From assembly GCA_030435675.1 (NCBI GenBank), contig CM059621.1:3162001-3226000 (forward strand): a DNA stretch of 64,000 nt, read 5' to 3'. Every line of letters begins with the position of its first letter. Positions within the stretch are counted from its first letter, which is position 1. The notes under the pieces were generated by a model. That model had not been told where the DNA came from, searched no databases, and saw only the letters and a program-made list of their open reading frames with translations. A program made the translations under genes and the position numbers. This DNA is from Steinernema hermaphroditum (Eukaryota > Nematoda > Chromadorea > Rhabditida > Steinernematidae). Positions 23,472-34,659 of the stretch are shown piece by piece.

Positions 23472-24794
23472 CAGGGTGGCGCATAAATACTGTAAGTGGA
23501 AAAACTGCTCATAACTTTTCATTTACGACAAGGAAACAAAATGAATTCATAACCGTAAGATTGGCGAGGAAATTCTGTACAACATACTTGAACTCTGTTC
23601 GAAATGCCCTCCTTGACAGTTTGATTAAGGCGTTCAGACGATTCTGGAAATTCTTCAGGATTCCCGCGGTGACTTTTGGCATGATTTCCTTCCAAGCGGT
23701 CTTCAGAGAGCGCTCCAGGGAATTCACACTATCGTGGCTTGTAGCGCATACGTTTGTCTCTAGGACTGACCAAACAGCGAAGTCGAGAGGGTTGAGGACC
23801 GGAGAGTTCCGCAGCCAAATATCTTTCCTCTTGACCCAACATCCTTCCTTCACATGGTTGGCTGTGACGAGACAAGGGTATTCTTGACTCCATGGCCAGG
23901 CGTCCAGTCCTGCTGAAACGTCCATGCGGTGTTGAGGGACAGATCTAGGGCCCAGGATTTCACCACGCCGTTCAGAACCAGGTTTCGGCAGTTCTCGCCA
24001 TGGCAGGTCACCTTTTTTTTCATTGGCGTCGAAGAAAACGAGCTCTACGTTCCCAAGTCCAGAAACCCCGGCCCAAACCATGATGGACTTTGGGAAATGG
24101 CTCTTTTCGATGGTGACGTTGCGGGGAGAGCCTTTCGGAAGACGTTCACAGTGATCCCGGGTGTTTCGCACCGGATCAACGATGAAAATCTTCTCATCCG
24201 AGAACAGGATTTTCTGGATGCTCCCTCCGCGGACTTCGACCTTTATCTTCCGACACTTGTCCTGTCTTACGGCTTTCATTTTGATCGTCCAAGAGCTAGC
24301 TGTATGTCATCTTGTAGGAGTCGAGTCCGCGATTTTCTTTTCACAAATTTTCTCTGCGATCCCTCAATGACTCCCTGTTTCGACCAGTTTTCTTATGGAT
24401 ATGACCAGATTCTGCTTGATATTGTTCCAAATGGCTTCTGTGGCCCTTGCTGTTTTGGACTGTTCTCGGTCTTCCACTTATTTGGCAAACAGTGATTCCT
24501 CCTGTCTCTTGAAAGTGTTCGACAAAACTCTGGACTTGAAAAAAATGGAATTTCCTTAACTTTTCAATTTCCGGAATCGGCATTCCACACTTTTAATCAG
24601 CGATGGTAGCAAAACGGTCATTTTGGGACACCATTTTGTCGAAGGGGCAAGGAGAAAAATAACAGGGGAAACAGTAATCCTAGATCAAAAAAGAACGAGG
24701 AACACGAATATAACAACAGAAGTGGTACAAAAAGGCGAAAAAGCAGGACAAATTGAAAAGTTTGACCCACTTACAGTATTTATGCGCCACCCTG
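23472..24794 (-). mobile_element. Tc1/mariner-type DNA transposon, degenerate
   Basis: The 1323-base element has matching terminal inverted repeats of at least 28 bases (both begin CAGGGTGGCGCATAAATACT, read inward) and is flanked on both sides by TA (23470-23471 and 24795-24796), the target duplication of the Tc1/mariner superfamily. It contains a broken transposase gene on the minus strand. The near-perfect ends suggest relatively recent activity of the family even though this copy is dead. Confidence 0.9.
23509..24634 (-). pseudogene. Tc1/mariner transposase pseudogene
   Basis: The apparent start at 24634 (MVSQNDRFATIAD) is followed by an in-frame TAA. Downstream come a helix-turn-helix-like segment (24341-24583), then the catalytic core: ILFSDEKIF (first Asp), SIMVWAGVS, and, in a shifted frame, FQQDWTPGHGVKNT (second Asp). 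The core ends in NSPVLNPLDFAVWSVLE (last acidic residue region). Several frame changes and stops separate these blocks. This is the order expected for a DDE/D transposase of the Tc1/mariner superfamily. It cannot be functional as read. Confidence 0.85.
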
Positions 24795-24796
24795 TA

Positions 24797-25521
24797 CATA
24801 AAAGCACACTTTTATAATCGGAAACCAACACAGTTGAGGGCAGACTTAGACTAGTCCACCCCGCAGACCATAAGGGCTAGTGTGTATCATGTGCTCCATT
24901 CTGGGTTTCATCAATGAAGGAGTCGGTAGCGTGTTTGTGATTTTACATCACTTTTAAGGTCGTCTCTATGACGGAATCGCGTTGGTCTTCGCAAGGATCG
25001 ACCCGGCGCTTAGGCGCACAACATGGGCCGATCGGACCAAATTTGATTCATTTTAACAAATGCCTGCTCCAGATTCCCGGTCGTTTTTTGAGTACATGAT
25101 TCAATTTCGTGAACGGACGGTCCAAGGAAATGGGGACGACTGAAATTTTCGAAGGATAGTGTGCTTCCCTGCGCACAAGGACACTTCAGAAAAAAATGAA
25201 TGCTCATACGGACAGGGCGCCTACAAGTAACGTGCATCAGCTTTCCTAGTAAGTCGCCATTTTTGGGCCAAAGATGATTGGCCCTAAAACACTCCAGATC
25301 TGAAGACCTCGCGATGTTAGTCATCTCAAAGAAGAAAGCTTGCGGAGAACTGAACGCCACAATAAAATCGCTGAACACTGCTCTTCGTGGTAGCCTGTAC
25401 CAAAATTTCTATGCGAAATCCGGCGGCCATCGGCAAAAATTTGAAGTGAGTCCTATGTATGGTGGTCACATGTCTTTACGAAAGACATTTATGTCCATTG
25501 TCGGGTCTGAGATTTTTGTTA
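24797..25521 (-). pseudogene. Degenerate fukutin-like fragment
   Basis: A minus-strand frame at 25010-25378 contains GDLLGKLMHVTC, closely resembling ADLLGKLMYVPC in the intact gene just upstream on the same strand. The surrounding sequence shares no complete domain and no splice structure. It looks like the decayed 3' part of a tandem duplicate of the fukutin-like gene. 24797-25009 holds nothing recognised. Confidence 0.4.
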
Positions 25522-26812
25522 TTATAGCTTCATGCTGAGTGGCAGCGCATTAAGGTGCACAAGCCTATACACCCTTCTCCACATTTCATTTGGCCATGTC
25601 TCTTTCTTAACGATGTTTGGAGGATCGTCAAATGGGGAATAGCTCGATGAAGGTCGATCATTTCTCCACATCTTACCGTAGTCCGTCTTAAATTTACTGC
25701 TGCATTAGGTCATTTCTGCTCCACAGAAACTTACCTCGATTATCTGTTCCGCATTACAAGGAACGTACATCAGCTTTCCCAGTAAGTCGGCGGCACAAAT
25801 ATTATCCTTCATGATGCGCGGGTAGCCCAAAATTGTTTTTTCTTTCTTTTGCACTTCAACAACGCAATAGGTAGACCGATTCTCTAGCGGTTCGTCATAT
25901 ACATAAAATACATCGATCTTGATTCCCTTGCGGTAAAGGCTTATCTCGAAGCAGTCGTCAAATTCGCCTAGCATCCAGTATGCCAGGAAGACTTTGGGCA
26001 TCAGGAACGTTGAGTAGATAAGCGATTGAGAGTGCTCTTCGCGCAGAACGCCAAAGTCAACATCCGTCGTATGGGGAATGATGCTGCACTCCCGGTACCA
26101 TCCTGAAATGGCAAATTTTGAAGATGCCCAACTATGGGATACATAAGGGGATCTCCTAATTAAAAATTCTAGGGTGCTAAGAATGTTTAATGAGCTGCAA
26201 AGCGTGTGCTTTAAGAAGCTTCTTACCAAGCAGCGATCCACCCAAAAGAATAGGAGTGACGTTGTGCCATATCATAATGTCGCGTAGCTCCGCCATATAG
26301 TTCACAAAATCAAGACCTATTACTCTATCGGTGTTCTCTCGTTTCATCTGAATATTTTTGCATTCCAGCAGCTTCGCACGGTTCCATTCCCATAAAAATC
26401 TCTCGGGATCGGACGGTATTTGCACTTTGACCCCACGAACATAGCCAATGTTTGTGCTGAATCTGCAAAGGCATCGCACCGTTTAGGATAATGTCCCTGC
26501 TACTTACTTCCTCACTGCTCTTTTCTCACCATTGAAATCGATGACGACAAAATCTTTATTGCTTGCATTGTAGGCTTTATGGAAACGAGAGTTCTTTATA
26601 TGCGGAGGCTTGGTCGAAAAGAACGCAAACTGGATTGTTAGGGTGTCGTCTACGGAGCAGTTTAGACAGCTGAGAACAATTCGATCGATTAGAATCACGG
26701 ACTCGTCAACGGGAATATTAGAGCAGACATTGTCGAGTCGATGTATGTAGAAGGCCCAGTAGGTGATGAAGAATAGCAGAAGTAAAGCGCCAAGCCGTGT
26801 TCTTCGAATCAT
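25522..26812 (-). CDS. Fukutin-like LicD-family Golgi phosphotransferase
   Basis: Exons 26812-26508, 26462-26227, 26102-25735 and 25686-25522 give about 357 residues. A short cytoplasmic MIRRTR is followed by one membrane anchor (LGALLLLFFITYWAFYI), giving type II topology as in Golgi enzymes. The catalytic region has LLGGSLLGWYRECSIIPHTT then DVDFGV, the acidic motif of the LicD/fukutin nucleotidyl- or phosphotransferase fold. Further on are ISLYRKGIKIDVFYVYDE and ADLLGKLMYVPC. The last exon begins TDYGKMW and ends ALPLSMKL. The final acceptor is TTTAAG rather than CAG, but it is the only one giving an open frame. The likely role is adding a sugar-phosphate (ribitol phosphate in vertebrate homologs) to glycans, by family inference. 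A decayed duplicate lies downstream. Confidence 0.8.
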
Positions 26813-28005
26813 GGCTAGCTTGCTGGGGTTCTACAACATGAGCGGAAGCAAAATGGACCGGAGAACAAGTATGTAGAACTAATATCAGACAACTGTGGTA
26901 CTGCAAACATGTTCAACATGCAAATCAGGATGGCACAACAGCAATCGAGGCGTAAAACATTATATATGCCGAGTGACCGGCATACAAAGTAGGATTGATT
27001 TTGTTTTTAAATACGTGAGACACTATTGCACAGTGAACTAATTTTCATCTGCGCTAAAGGAAGTTCCAACCAGACAAGGCGCAAAAACAATGTGCGCATG
27101 TTTTATTTAAGAAACATTACAAAAGAGTTCTGGAAGAGGATGTGAATGACGAGCATTACCGCTTGTCATTCACAACAACGTGAATTGCCGTGATCTGTAG
27201 AGAGCCATAGAGAAGGCACAATGATTGTCGTTTTTTACCGTTCAGCAAAAGAAATGCAGGTAGTAAAACGGTGGTACAAAGAACACTACAAATAAATTCA
27301 GAGGAGTAGGCAAGACACCTAGAGTAAGCCTATCATTTTGGCCCATCCGACGCAAATTGTTATGTTTTGAGGGATATTGTTTAGTTTGCCTATCTCACAC
27401 GAGAGGTTTTGTGTCAACAGCAGGCGGTCGAGTCGTGCGCTTACCCTGTGTGATGTTCCTGGAATGAGTTGGACGTTTTTGGACGTCGTTGTTGACGTAG
27501 TGGTCGCCTTGTTTCGATCCTTCATGGCTAAAGCAGACGCAACGTAAGCTACTAAAATGCAATGTTTGAAATTCACGGCTGCTACCTCTCCGATGACGGG
27601 CTACCGCTTTTCCTACTGCCCTCCAACACGGCTTCCAAGTTCGTTTACATTAATAAGATGAGTTACCTTCAACACTGTGCCTTGTACCAAACAAAGTACA
27701 TAAACCCACGGAGACGACGGTAGCATGGGTTTTTCCACTGTGCATTATTCGTCATCTTGCATGGCAAATGGCATTGATTCAAGATTAAAACTCAAGCAAA
27801 AACACGGTTTTTGCTATCACGTGTTGCGCGATGCCCTTCCATAATGGCCATAAATCTAAGTTCCCCAAATGAGATGCCTTTACGATACGAACGTCAACCT
27901 GCAGTACATAATTTAGTATGTTTTTCGTAACCGTGTCGCATCATCAATAAACCAAACACATGTGCAGCAGCAATTAAAATTAGTGCTTGGTTTAGTGTAC
28001 TTACA
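26813..28005. other. Intergenic with a possible degenerate exon
   Basis: On the minus strand, 27726-27667 reads as a 20-codon ATG exon with a GTAACT donor. Its DNA resembles exon 1 of paralog E (CCG then GTCTCCGTGG shared). No helix exons follow, so it may be a relic of the four-helix family. Just downstream, 27319-27576 is a frame with a signal-like segment (CILVAYVASALA) and a TTTSTTT run but no ATG. The rest has no visible gene. Confidence 0.3.
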
Positions 28006-28466
28006 AGGGAACCGTCCGAAGTGTCCACATCGGATCGAGCTGAAAATTGACATACAGGTAGGTCTACACTAGTGAACGTTAACCCAAAACAGCGTCGGCT
28101 TATACTCTTACCAGGTCATGTAAACACCCTTCCAAAGTTAGGGTTAAATGACTATAGTACACTGACTGACTATAGTAATGACTATAGTTTTTGCGGTTCA
28201 GGTTCGACTCCGGTTTTGTCCCACAAATTTAAATGTGTTGGAGAAGCGAAAGGAAAAAATGTGGACCAGAAGTGGAGTCGATTGGGTTCATCGTTTGCGA
28301 AGTTCGCTATAGTCATTTAACCCTAAGTTTCGAGGGATGTTTACCTGACCTGGTATGAGTATAAGCCGACGCCGTTCTGGGGTTCGCGTCATTAGTGTAG
28401 GCCTACCAGTTTGTCAGTTTTCAGCTCGATACGAGGCGGACATTTCGGAAGGTTCCCTCGTTAGAG
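28006..28466. repeat. Foldback (MITE-like) element with about 190-base inverted arms
   Basis: The left arm starts AAGGGAACCGTCCGAAGTGT and the right arm, read in reverse, starts GAGGGAACCTTCCGAAATGT. The arms continue to pair through GATCGAGCTGAAAA, the GTAGGTCTACACTA block, GTCGGCTTATACTC and ATGACTATAG. A short spacer of about 90 bases holds GACTATAGT repeats. The arms are imperfect, which indicates age. A partial copy lies at about 7245-7300 inside intron 1 of paralog B. The B-box-like GGTTCGACTCC at the spacer has no partner A box. Confidence 0.8.
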
Positions 28467-28642
28467 TACTTGAGTCCTTGTGCAAAATTAACCGTTTTCG
28501 AGAGTTGAACTAAAAGACATTTACGGTTATCCTACCGTGTTATCCTATCCATTCTTGACAACATTCGCGTTGCGACGCAGGTGGAAAACTTAGAAACGGT
28601 GGTCATAGCGGAAAGTGCATCCATAAAACGCTATTTGTTAGA

Positions 28643-29722
28643 ATGAGTGCGACAGATCGAAGACAAATAATATCCACTTGCTATCCTGGAAATTTTAAGG
28701 TACTATTCACTGGAATGGAACTCGGCACTATTATCTATATCTGTGACTGGCTTCTCTTTGCATTTCCACTTATCGCTGGACTTCTCTACGCCCGTATCAT
28801 CTATGTGAGTTAGCTACCTAAATTGAGCAAATTTATGCAGATTCAGATTTTCATTTCGACGAAAGAATATCGGAGTCTTGAATGCTACAAGATAATGATT
28901 CAGCTGGGTGTCGTTCAGATCACAACAGGCGTAATATACTCTGTCCAGGCACTGTCAATTGTGTTAGGCTATCCGCCGTGGAACGTGGTTGAAAGACTGG
29001 CCATTGTATGCACCAAAGCGGAAATAGCACTTAGCTTTGTACTCTCCCTGAATCGACTAAAGATATTAACAGGCTTACGCTATAGTGATCATGTTCATAA
29101 GGTAGGCATACTCTCAAGAGACAACATGTACTTTTAGATCCTAACATGCTTTATTTGGCTCTATTTGGTTGGCTATCAAGCACTAGCGCTGAGCCCGCTG
29201 GTCTCCTTCTACAGCGTACGCCCTCATGTGGTGCCCCGCTATGACAACTCAGATCCGTGTTCTTACCTCATCTTCAGAATCGGATCTTACTGACTGCTTT
29301 GCTTTGTTTTATCAACTCTACTTGTTTACATCATTATAATAGTTTTCCTACTGTGGCAAGAAGTAAAAATCTTTAAGTCTTCCAACGTTGGGAAGCTGAA
29401 AGAAAAACCTATTCTTATTTATGCGTCCGTTAAGTTTTTGGGCGATTTTACTGTAGCGATAATGTACCATTTCGGTGACTACTTCCTTCCACAGGAACTC
29501 TGGATGGAACATGTGATTATCTACTGCTATGGGCTCAACTATGCAATTGTTCCTCCACTGTTGTATGTGGCCACTTCAAGGTAGTGTTTGACCGAGTTCA
29601 CGTGGAGCAATTCTTGTTTTAGAGCAGTGCGAGAAAAAATATTTCACTTTATGGAAAGGCCAGTCGCTGTAGTCGCTATTACTGCAAGTTCAAACCACGC
29701 TACAGGGCATGAGAATAAGTAG
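28643..29722 (+). pseudogene. Srt-type 7TM receptor with a premature stop
   Basis: Exons 28643-28804, 28841-29101, 29138-29580 and 29623-29722 join cleanly in phases 0, 0 and 2. Helix 1 lies near DWLLFAFPLIAGLLYARI. The second exon has SLECYKIMIQLGVVQITTGV, the Srt hallmark, and SFVLSLNRLKILTGL. The third has VGYQALALSPLVSFYSV, LLVYIIIIVFLLWQEVKIF and IYASVKFLGDFTVAIMYHF. The fourth begins AVREKIFHFMERP. A TGA at 29291-29293 interrupts helix 5 (FRIGSY, stop, LLCFVLSTLLV). The splice layout matches the minus-strand relative at 33.1-34.1 kb. All else being intact, this is a very young pseudogene or a consensus error. Srt proteins are chemosensory GPCRs. Confidence 0.7.
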
Positions 29723-30015
29723 TCTTTCATGTCCTTTTTTGTCAGAACAGTTTGCCTTTGCTAGTCCGATATGTGTACATGAGTTTGGGTTGTTCCGTTG
29801 TTAGCGGTCTCTTGGTTTCATGTACCCACGACAGTCAACAAAATCTTGTTCAGTTCATTTATTAAAAATGCACAAATACAAGATTATTCCCAAGCATAAA
29901 AGAGGACTCCGTGGCCGGCACCGGTTTTGCAGAAAGTATTTGATGTATACACCTTGGTGTATTCGTTTTTGTCGTTGGTATAGAACGAGTCTGAAAGTAG
30001 AAGATAGTTCGGTTG

Positions 30016-30766
30016 CTATGATGGCAGCCATAGCTTGCCTCTGCCGAAAGCAAGTCCGTCTTTGCTGATGACGTAATACACCGGAACGGTCGCTCCACAG
30101 TAGCCTGGCGTAGTAGCCGCGACAAGGGTCTCGCCGTTGCTTCTATGGTTTGCATTCGTATACTTCGTTTTGTAGTAGAACTGGTTGTGATAGAGCTGAT
30201 CGCCCAATCCAAAAGTTTCGAAATTTTCATGGAAGACGGCCAAGTCGGGGCAGAGACGATCGATCGTGTTCTTGTTCGATTTGTAGTCAGCGTAGGGAAT
30301 AACTTTTCCGGCAACATCTAAAAGTGCTCTGATGCGTTCAATGCGTCCTTTTCAGCTTTACTCTCATATTTGTATCCACGGGCGACCAGCTTCTTGAGGT
30401 ACTCCCAGTTATGGTGGTACGCGTGCCTAATGTGCGGGTAGCTGTAAGTACGGTAGAAGGACTTTGCCAGAGGAACGATGTTCTTTTGGATCAGAACCTG
30501 AAAAAGGGGCTTGCATGGAACCTGGTCAACGAGGTGACGGGAACCTGAGGGCGGATCAGTGTGGTGGTCGTTGTCGTAGGCTTGCGGGTTGTGGTGGTCG
30601 TGAAGAGATAATCCAGGTTCTTACCCTCGATAACATTGTATGCGCACACGAAACCAGAAGGAGAAGGCTTATCACCATCGGCATCAGCCACCGCATTTTT
30701 GCCGGATCCGTGCACATCCATTAGTATACCATATTTCATCGAGTAGGACCCATAAACAAGGTCCTT
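30016..30766 (-). CDS. Unrecognised protein with Thr-rich linker (5' end unresolved)
   Basis: Exons 30766-30545, 30497-30362 and 30317-30016 join in frame through 40-odd-base introns. The upstream exon or start was not found. The first part contains YSMKYGILMDVHGSGKNAV and SGFVCAYNVIEG. A linker of TTTTTRKPTTTTTT follows, then a conserved-looking region (FYRTYSYPHIRHAYHHNW, LVARGYKYE). The C-terminal part has RLCPDLAVFHENFETFG, QLYHNQFYYKTKYTNANH and YCGATVPVYYVISKDG, ending RGKLWLPS. It is rich in Tyr and His with few cysteines. I do not recognise the family; the Thr linker suggests secretion. A fragment of retroposon family R lies further upstream (about 30875-30930). Confidence 0.6.
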
Positions 30767-31812
30767 CTAAAACATCGCATATGGCATAATTTGTTGCATC
30801 GAAAAGAAGATTTTCCAAAACTGACGGATCAATAGTGCTTTATAAGATCAAAATGTTGATGGCGAGTTTCATTCATGTCGCGGTCGGTCCCTCCGGTCGC
30901 TCTCTGAGTGTCCGGTCGGTCTGATGGCTATGTATGTCAGTGAAGAAAAATATCAGTGAAGCTGTTTTTAGGTGTTTGTCCACTGGAGAATATGACAACC
31001 TTGATGCATAGCGACGAGGAGCGGTCGGACGACCTTAAGGAATGATTGATTGATGGGTGGCGAAAACGCGCTCTTGCCGTAGCAGATCCGAAAATCCTTT
31101 ATGTATGGAACACATTGAGTTCTTTATATCACCAGAGTCGACGTTTGCGTCCCCGCAGTGCTTCGACTTGAGTTGCTAGCCCAGAGCTTCCAGTAGTTGC
31201 TAGCCCAGTACAATCGCTACTCATTCGTGGATTCTTGCCATATAAGTAATTTCAATTCGCAATTTGATTTAGCATATCGCGATTTCATTAGCGCACAAAT
31301 CTGGCTGTTGTTTAGCACATTACAGATCACAGGTTTAGCGCACAAAGACAGGATAAAGCAATTGACATTTTGAACACGTACAGTACAGTGACTCGAAGTT
31401 CGTCGATACTGGCAACAACGTTACTCCAAAATAATTAACAATCGCTAGCATAATCCAGTATTTAAGCCGAAACCTAACCATACATCACCGCTTCAGTTCG
31501 TACCCCTTATTTTTCATTCCTTTGTCTTTTGTTTTTCTCTCTACCCTTTCTATTCCCACCAAATGTTTCATGATATCAATCTTCTTACTTTTGATCCGTC
31601 TAGACGAAGAATAGTTCTCATCGTGATTTTTCTAAAGGGGGCAAAGCCTCACCTATGATGTCTCACCTTTGAAATTACTTTCAGACGGTGTAGTGTGATC
31701 TTGAAATTTTCGATCTCAGGCTCGCCCAGCTGTATCCAAATCTTTATCTTACATATTTGCTCGTCGATTATATGTAATTTCTGTAGACTTTAAACGATTT
31801 CACCAAAGTCCG
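30767..31812. other. Intergenic, short family R fragment only
   Basis: About 30875-30930 matches the family R 5' region (GGTCGGTCCCTCCGGTCGCT). The remainder, including a pyrimidine-rich tract near 31500-31560, shows no gene. Confidence 0.45.
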
Positions 31813-32723
31813 ATGGCGACGGTATGCGTGAGCGAGGGTATCAGAGCTTTGTGTTCTTTGATTACGCTCACCCTGAATCCTATTTGCCTTTACCACGGAA
31901 CGAAGAGCAAGTCAAGCTACACCCAAGCACCTATGCTTGTATTCCATTTGTGCATCAAGATGTTGCTGGCCGTCAGCACGATCGTGGTCATTGTTTACTT
32001 TGCAATTGCCTTCCAAACCTCACTTCAACTCAATAATGATCTACTGTTCTGGCCTATTCTCTTCCATCAAGCACTTTTGCCGGTCACCGTTTACTCGGAC
32101 ATCTTCCTAACCCTGGACCGAATCATCGCTATATCCGTTCCGCTTAAATACGTTCGCATCAAGAAGAGATTAGTCACGTTGGCGGCATTTGTTTGCGCTA
32201 CTGTATGCACCTCATATGTGTTCGTCTTTTTGATATATCGAAAGAGAGTCCCCGAAGACCAACCAGCAATGTGGAATGATTCATTTTCCAGTAACATTGC
32301 TGGAATCATGATGTTTGCCACCTGTATGGCAGCGATTCCCTTGACATGTTTGGGCTTTCTGTTCTTGTGCCAATTTTGGCGCTACAAGAAACGGGTATTT
32401 TTCAAGCCTGTATCCGAGAATCAGTCCATACTTGTAGGTGTCATCTCGAAATCGATATCCAGCTACATCCACATTTTCAGGTGAACAGCATTGTCTTCAA
32501 ACAAATCATTTTTTTGTTGTGTATTTTCATTGTACCAGTGACGATTCGCCTTCTCGTCGACTGGCTTGTTCTTAATTGGATAATTTATGCGCGCCTTCAG
32601 ACGGAACCTATAGTCACGTTATTGGTGGTATATACGGCATGCTGCAGTATCATTTACTGGAGGCACTTCGTGAAGAAGAAAAGTGATCAGGTTCAACATC
32701 ATGATTCGAACACTAACGTGTAG
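31813..32723 (+). CDS. 7TM chemoreceptor, Srbc-like
   Basis: Two exons, 31813-32433 and 32481-32723, join in phase 0 and give about 287 residues. Helix 1 is ALCSLITLTLNPICLY. Helix 2 is MLVFHLCIKMLLAVSTIVVI. Helix 3 runs into DIFLTLDRIIAISVPLKYVR, the DRY-equivalent. Helix 4 is LVTLAAFVCATVCTSYVFVF. Helix 5 is AGIMMFATCMAAIPLTCLGF. Helix 6 is IFLLCIFIVPVTIRLLVDW and helix 7 is TLLVVYTACCSIIYW. The overall length and LDRxIAxxxP-Y motif suggest Srbc or a close group; Srx is a weaker alternative. It is intact as read. The role is presumably odour or pheromone reception in ciliated neurons, by family inference. Confidence 0.7.
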
Positions 32724-33055
32724 GAGGAAATGACGACTTTGCCGTTTGTGATTTTTGCTTTCAATAGAACAATGTGACCATGTAAAAGTGTGCGCGAACT
32801 AAAAACTGAAAGCCGTCTAAGCGGTATACCAGTCGGCTATATACAATCTCAATCAATCTCAGTCCAATAATTTATTGAGATCCATGCTCAAAAGAACACA
32901 TCTATTCCAGAAACCACCAAATATGAGTTATATACAATCTCAAGCGGTGGATCTCCATCATACGATGAACTGAAAAAACACATTTGTTGAAGGAACAAGC
33001 AAACAAGAGCATCTGTTTCTTAGTTTTTATATTCTTTATTAATTTGCGTGCAGCT

Positions 33056-34092
33056 TCAACGTCCGTTATTCCTTCCCAATCTGGCTGGTACGGTCGATCT
33101 CAAGCCGACGTCGGATCGTGGTAACACGCTGGCGAGTTTCGCAGAGCGCTTGAAATTGAAAAACTCTTCTCGTATACCCCTGAAGTCATGTGCTGTTATC
33201 GTATGGCTATCACACAGCTTACTTATATAGGGTAAGATAAAGAAATGGTGGAACGAAAAGATTGCTCACGCCGCTACTAAAACCGATGGGGATGATGGCC
33301 CACTCATTAGTAGGATGAGGTATATAGTTATAGCTGACCACGTAGAGCATGTCAAAAACAAAGCGGATGAATGCGTAAATGAGAATAGTCCCTTCGCTTT
33401 TGAGGTTCTTGATTTTTCCTGTTTTGGCCTTTTTCCAGAGTATATAGGCGCTGATGACGATGTAGCATGCAAGACTCGCTCCCATCGCGGTCGTGTTGAC
33501 TATAGCGCTTGTCTGTCGGAGTACTGAGCTGTATGGCTTCGTATAGTCGAACTGAGATAAGAACAAGTGCATGTTGTAGATTAGATTACAGCATGGGGTG
33601 AATAGCGCTGTAAAGTACGTTGCACCGTACATCCAAATAACGATCATCAGAGTCTAAAGCAACAGGTTCATGTTTTAAATAAACCCAATAGTGATTACCT
33701 TATGAACCTTGCTTGAATATGATAGCTCACAGATGACTTGGACCCTGTTAAGTGCGAGAAGAAAACTAAGCGGAGGCTCGACGCGTATGGCCGTGGTACC
33801 GAGTTTCACCGCCACCAGAGTAATACCCCAGAAATCGTGCTGCCACAGATGGGTTTGTGCGGAGATCATCGATGTTGGAGATGTGATCAGCTGAACAATG
33901 CCAATCTGTGCCATGATACGGTAGCATTCGACGTTCTTGAATTGTGGTCTGGTTAGCAAAATCTGTATAATGTGAGTGAAACAATCTTAAACAAAGACGA
34001 CTGCTTACGTAAACGATTCTGATATAGAATGGGGAGCAAAGCAGTGCCAAACTTGTACTTGAGGCCGCGTAGACGATATCCAGCTCGTTCAT
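33056..34092 (-). CDS. Srt-type 7TM chemoreceptor
   Basis: Exons 34092-34009, 33962-33699, 33653-33223 and 33179-33056 give about 300 residues. The start MNELDIVYAASS is the first ATG, but an upstream exon cannot be excluded because the frame stays open to about 34158. The second exon has NVECYRIMAQIGIVQLITS, matching the Srt motif, and FLLALNRVQVICEL. The third has GASLACYIVISAYILWKKAK and LIYAFIRFVFDMLYVVSYNY. The last begins KGIREEFFNFKRS. Exon phases (0, 0, 2) equal those of the broken plus-strand relative at 28.6 kb, so the two are paralogs in opposite orientation. An AATAAA lies about 15-20 bases after the stop. Confidence 0.75.
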
Positions 34093-34659
34093 CCTCTTCT
34101 CCAAACCAGCTACGGCTGCCGAAACAGGAAACGACTGGCCTGCAATTGAGGTGGGCAATCACATAAAAATTAAGTTACTTCGGAATTCTTCAAATCATGA
34201 CCATATGTTTTCGAGACATAGGTAATTTGACAAATTGGGTAATTTATTCTAACAGAATCAGCGTGGTATTACGGAAATACGATACATCTAAATGACACTA
34301 AAACACTGGCAAACAAGATCGCTAAAATTGTTGTTCGGGATAGTCTGACATCATTGACCATATATCCGGCAGGAAACTTCCGACTGCCGCGTCTCTGGAT
34401 TCTGCTTCCTGTTTCCATGTGGTCGTCATTAACATCAGTCCCCGTGTTCTTTTCGTAATTTCATCACAGTCACAAGCCGTTCTTGACCACTATAATAACA
34501 CACCAAGGCAAAAACAGTATACAATGAATAAGTTAACAAAAAAGTGAACACTTCACTCTTCACCCGTGCAGATATTGTTTTGTGAATGCAAGACAATGCA
34601 GCATAATATTCATGCAAATGATTTATTCATTTTCCAAATGGAAAACAAAGGTTGAACGT
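34093..34659. other. Intergenic, no gene seen
   Basis: No supported frame. The right part (from about 34590) belongs to the inverted duplication shared with 43520-43620, including an AATAAA for the glycine-rich gene. Confidence 0.4.

Noticed and set aside
23402..23887. Plus-strand frame of 161 codons
   Set aside because: It is antisense to the mariner transposase relic.
28195..28225. B-box-like GGTTCGACTCC as a possible tRNA gene
   Set aside because: No A box, anticodon arm or acceptor stem; it lies at the spacer of the foldback element.
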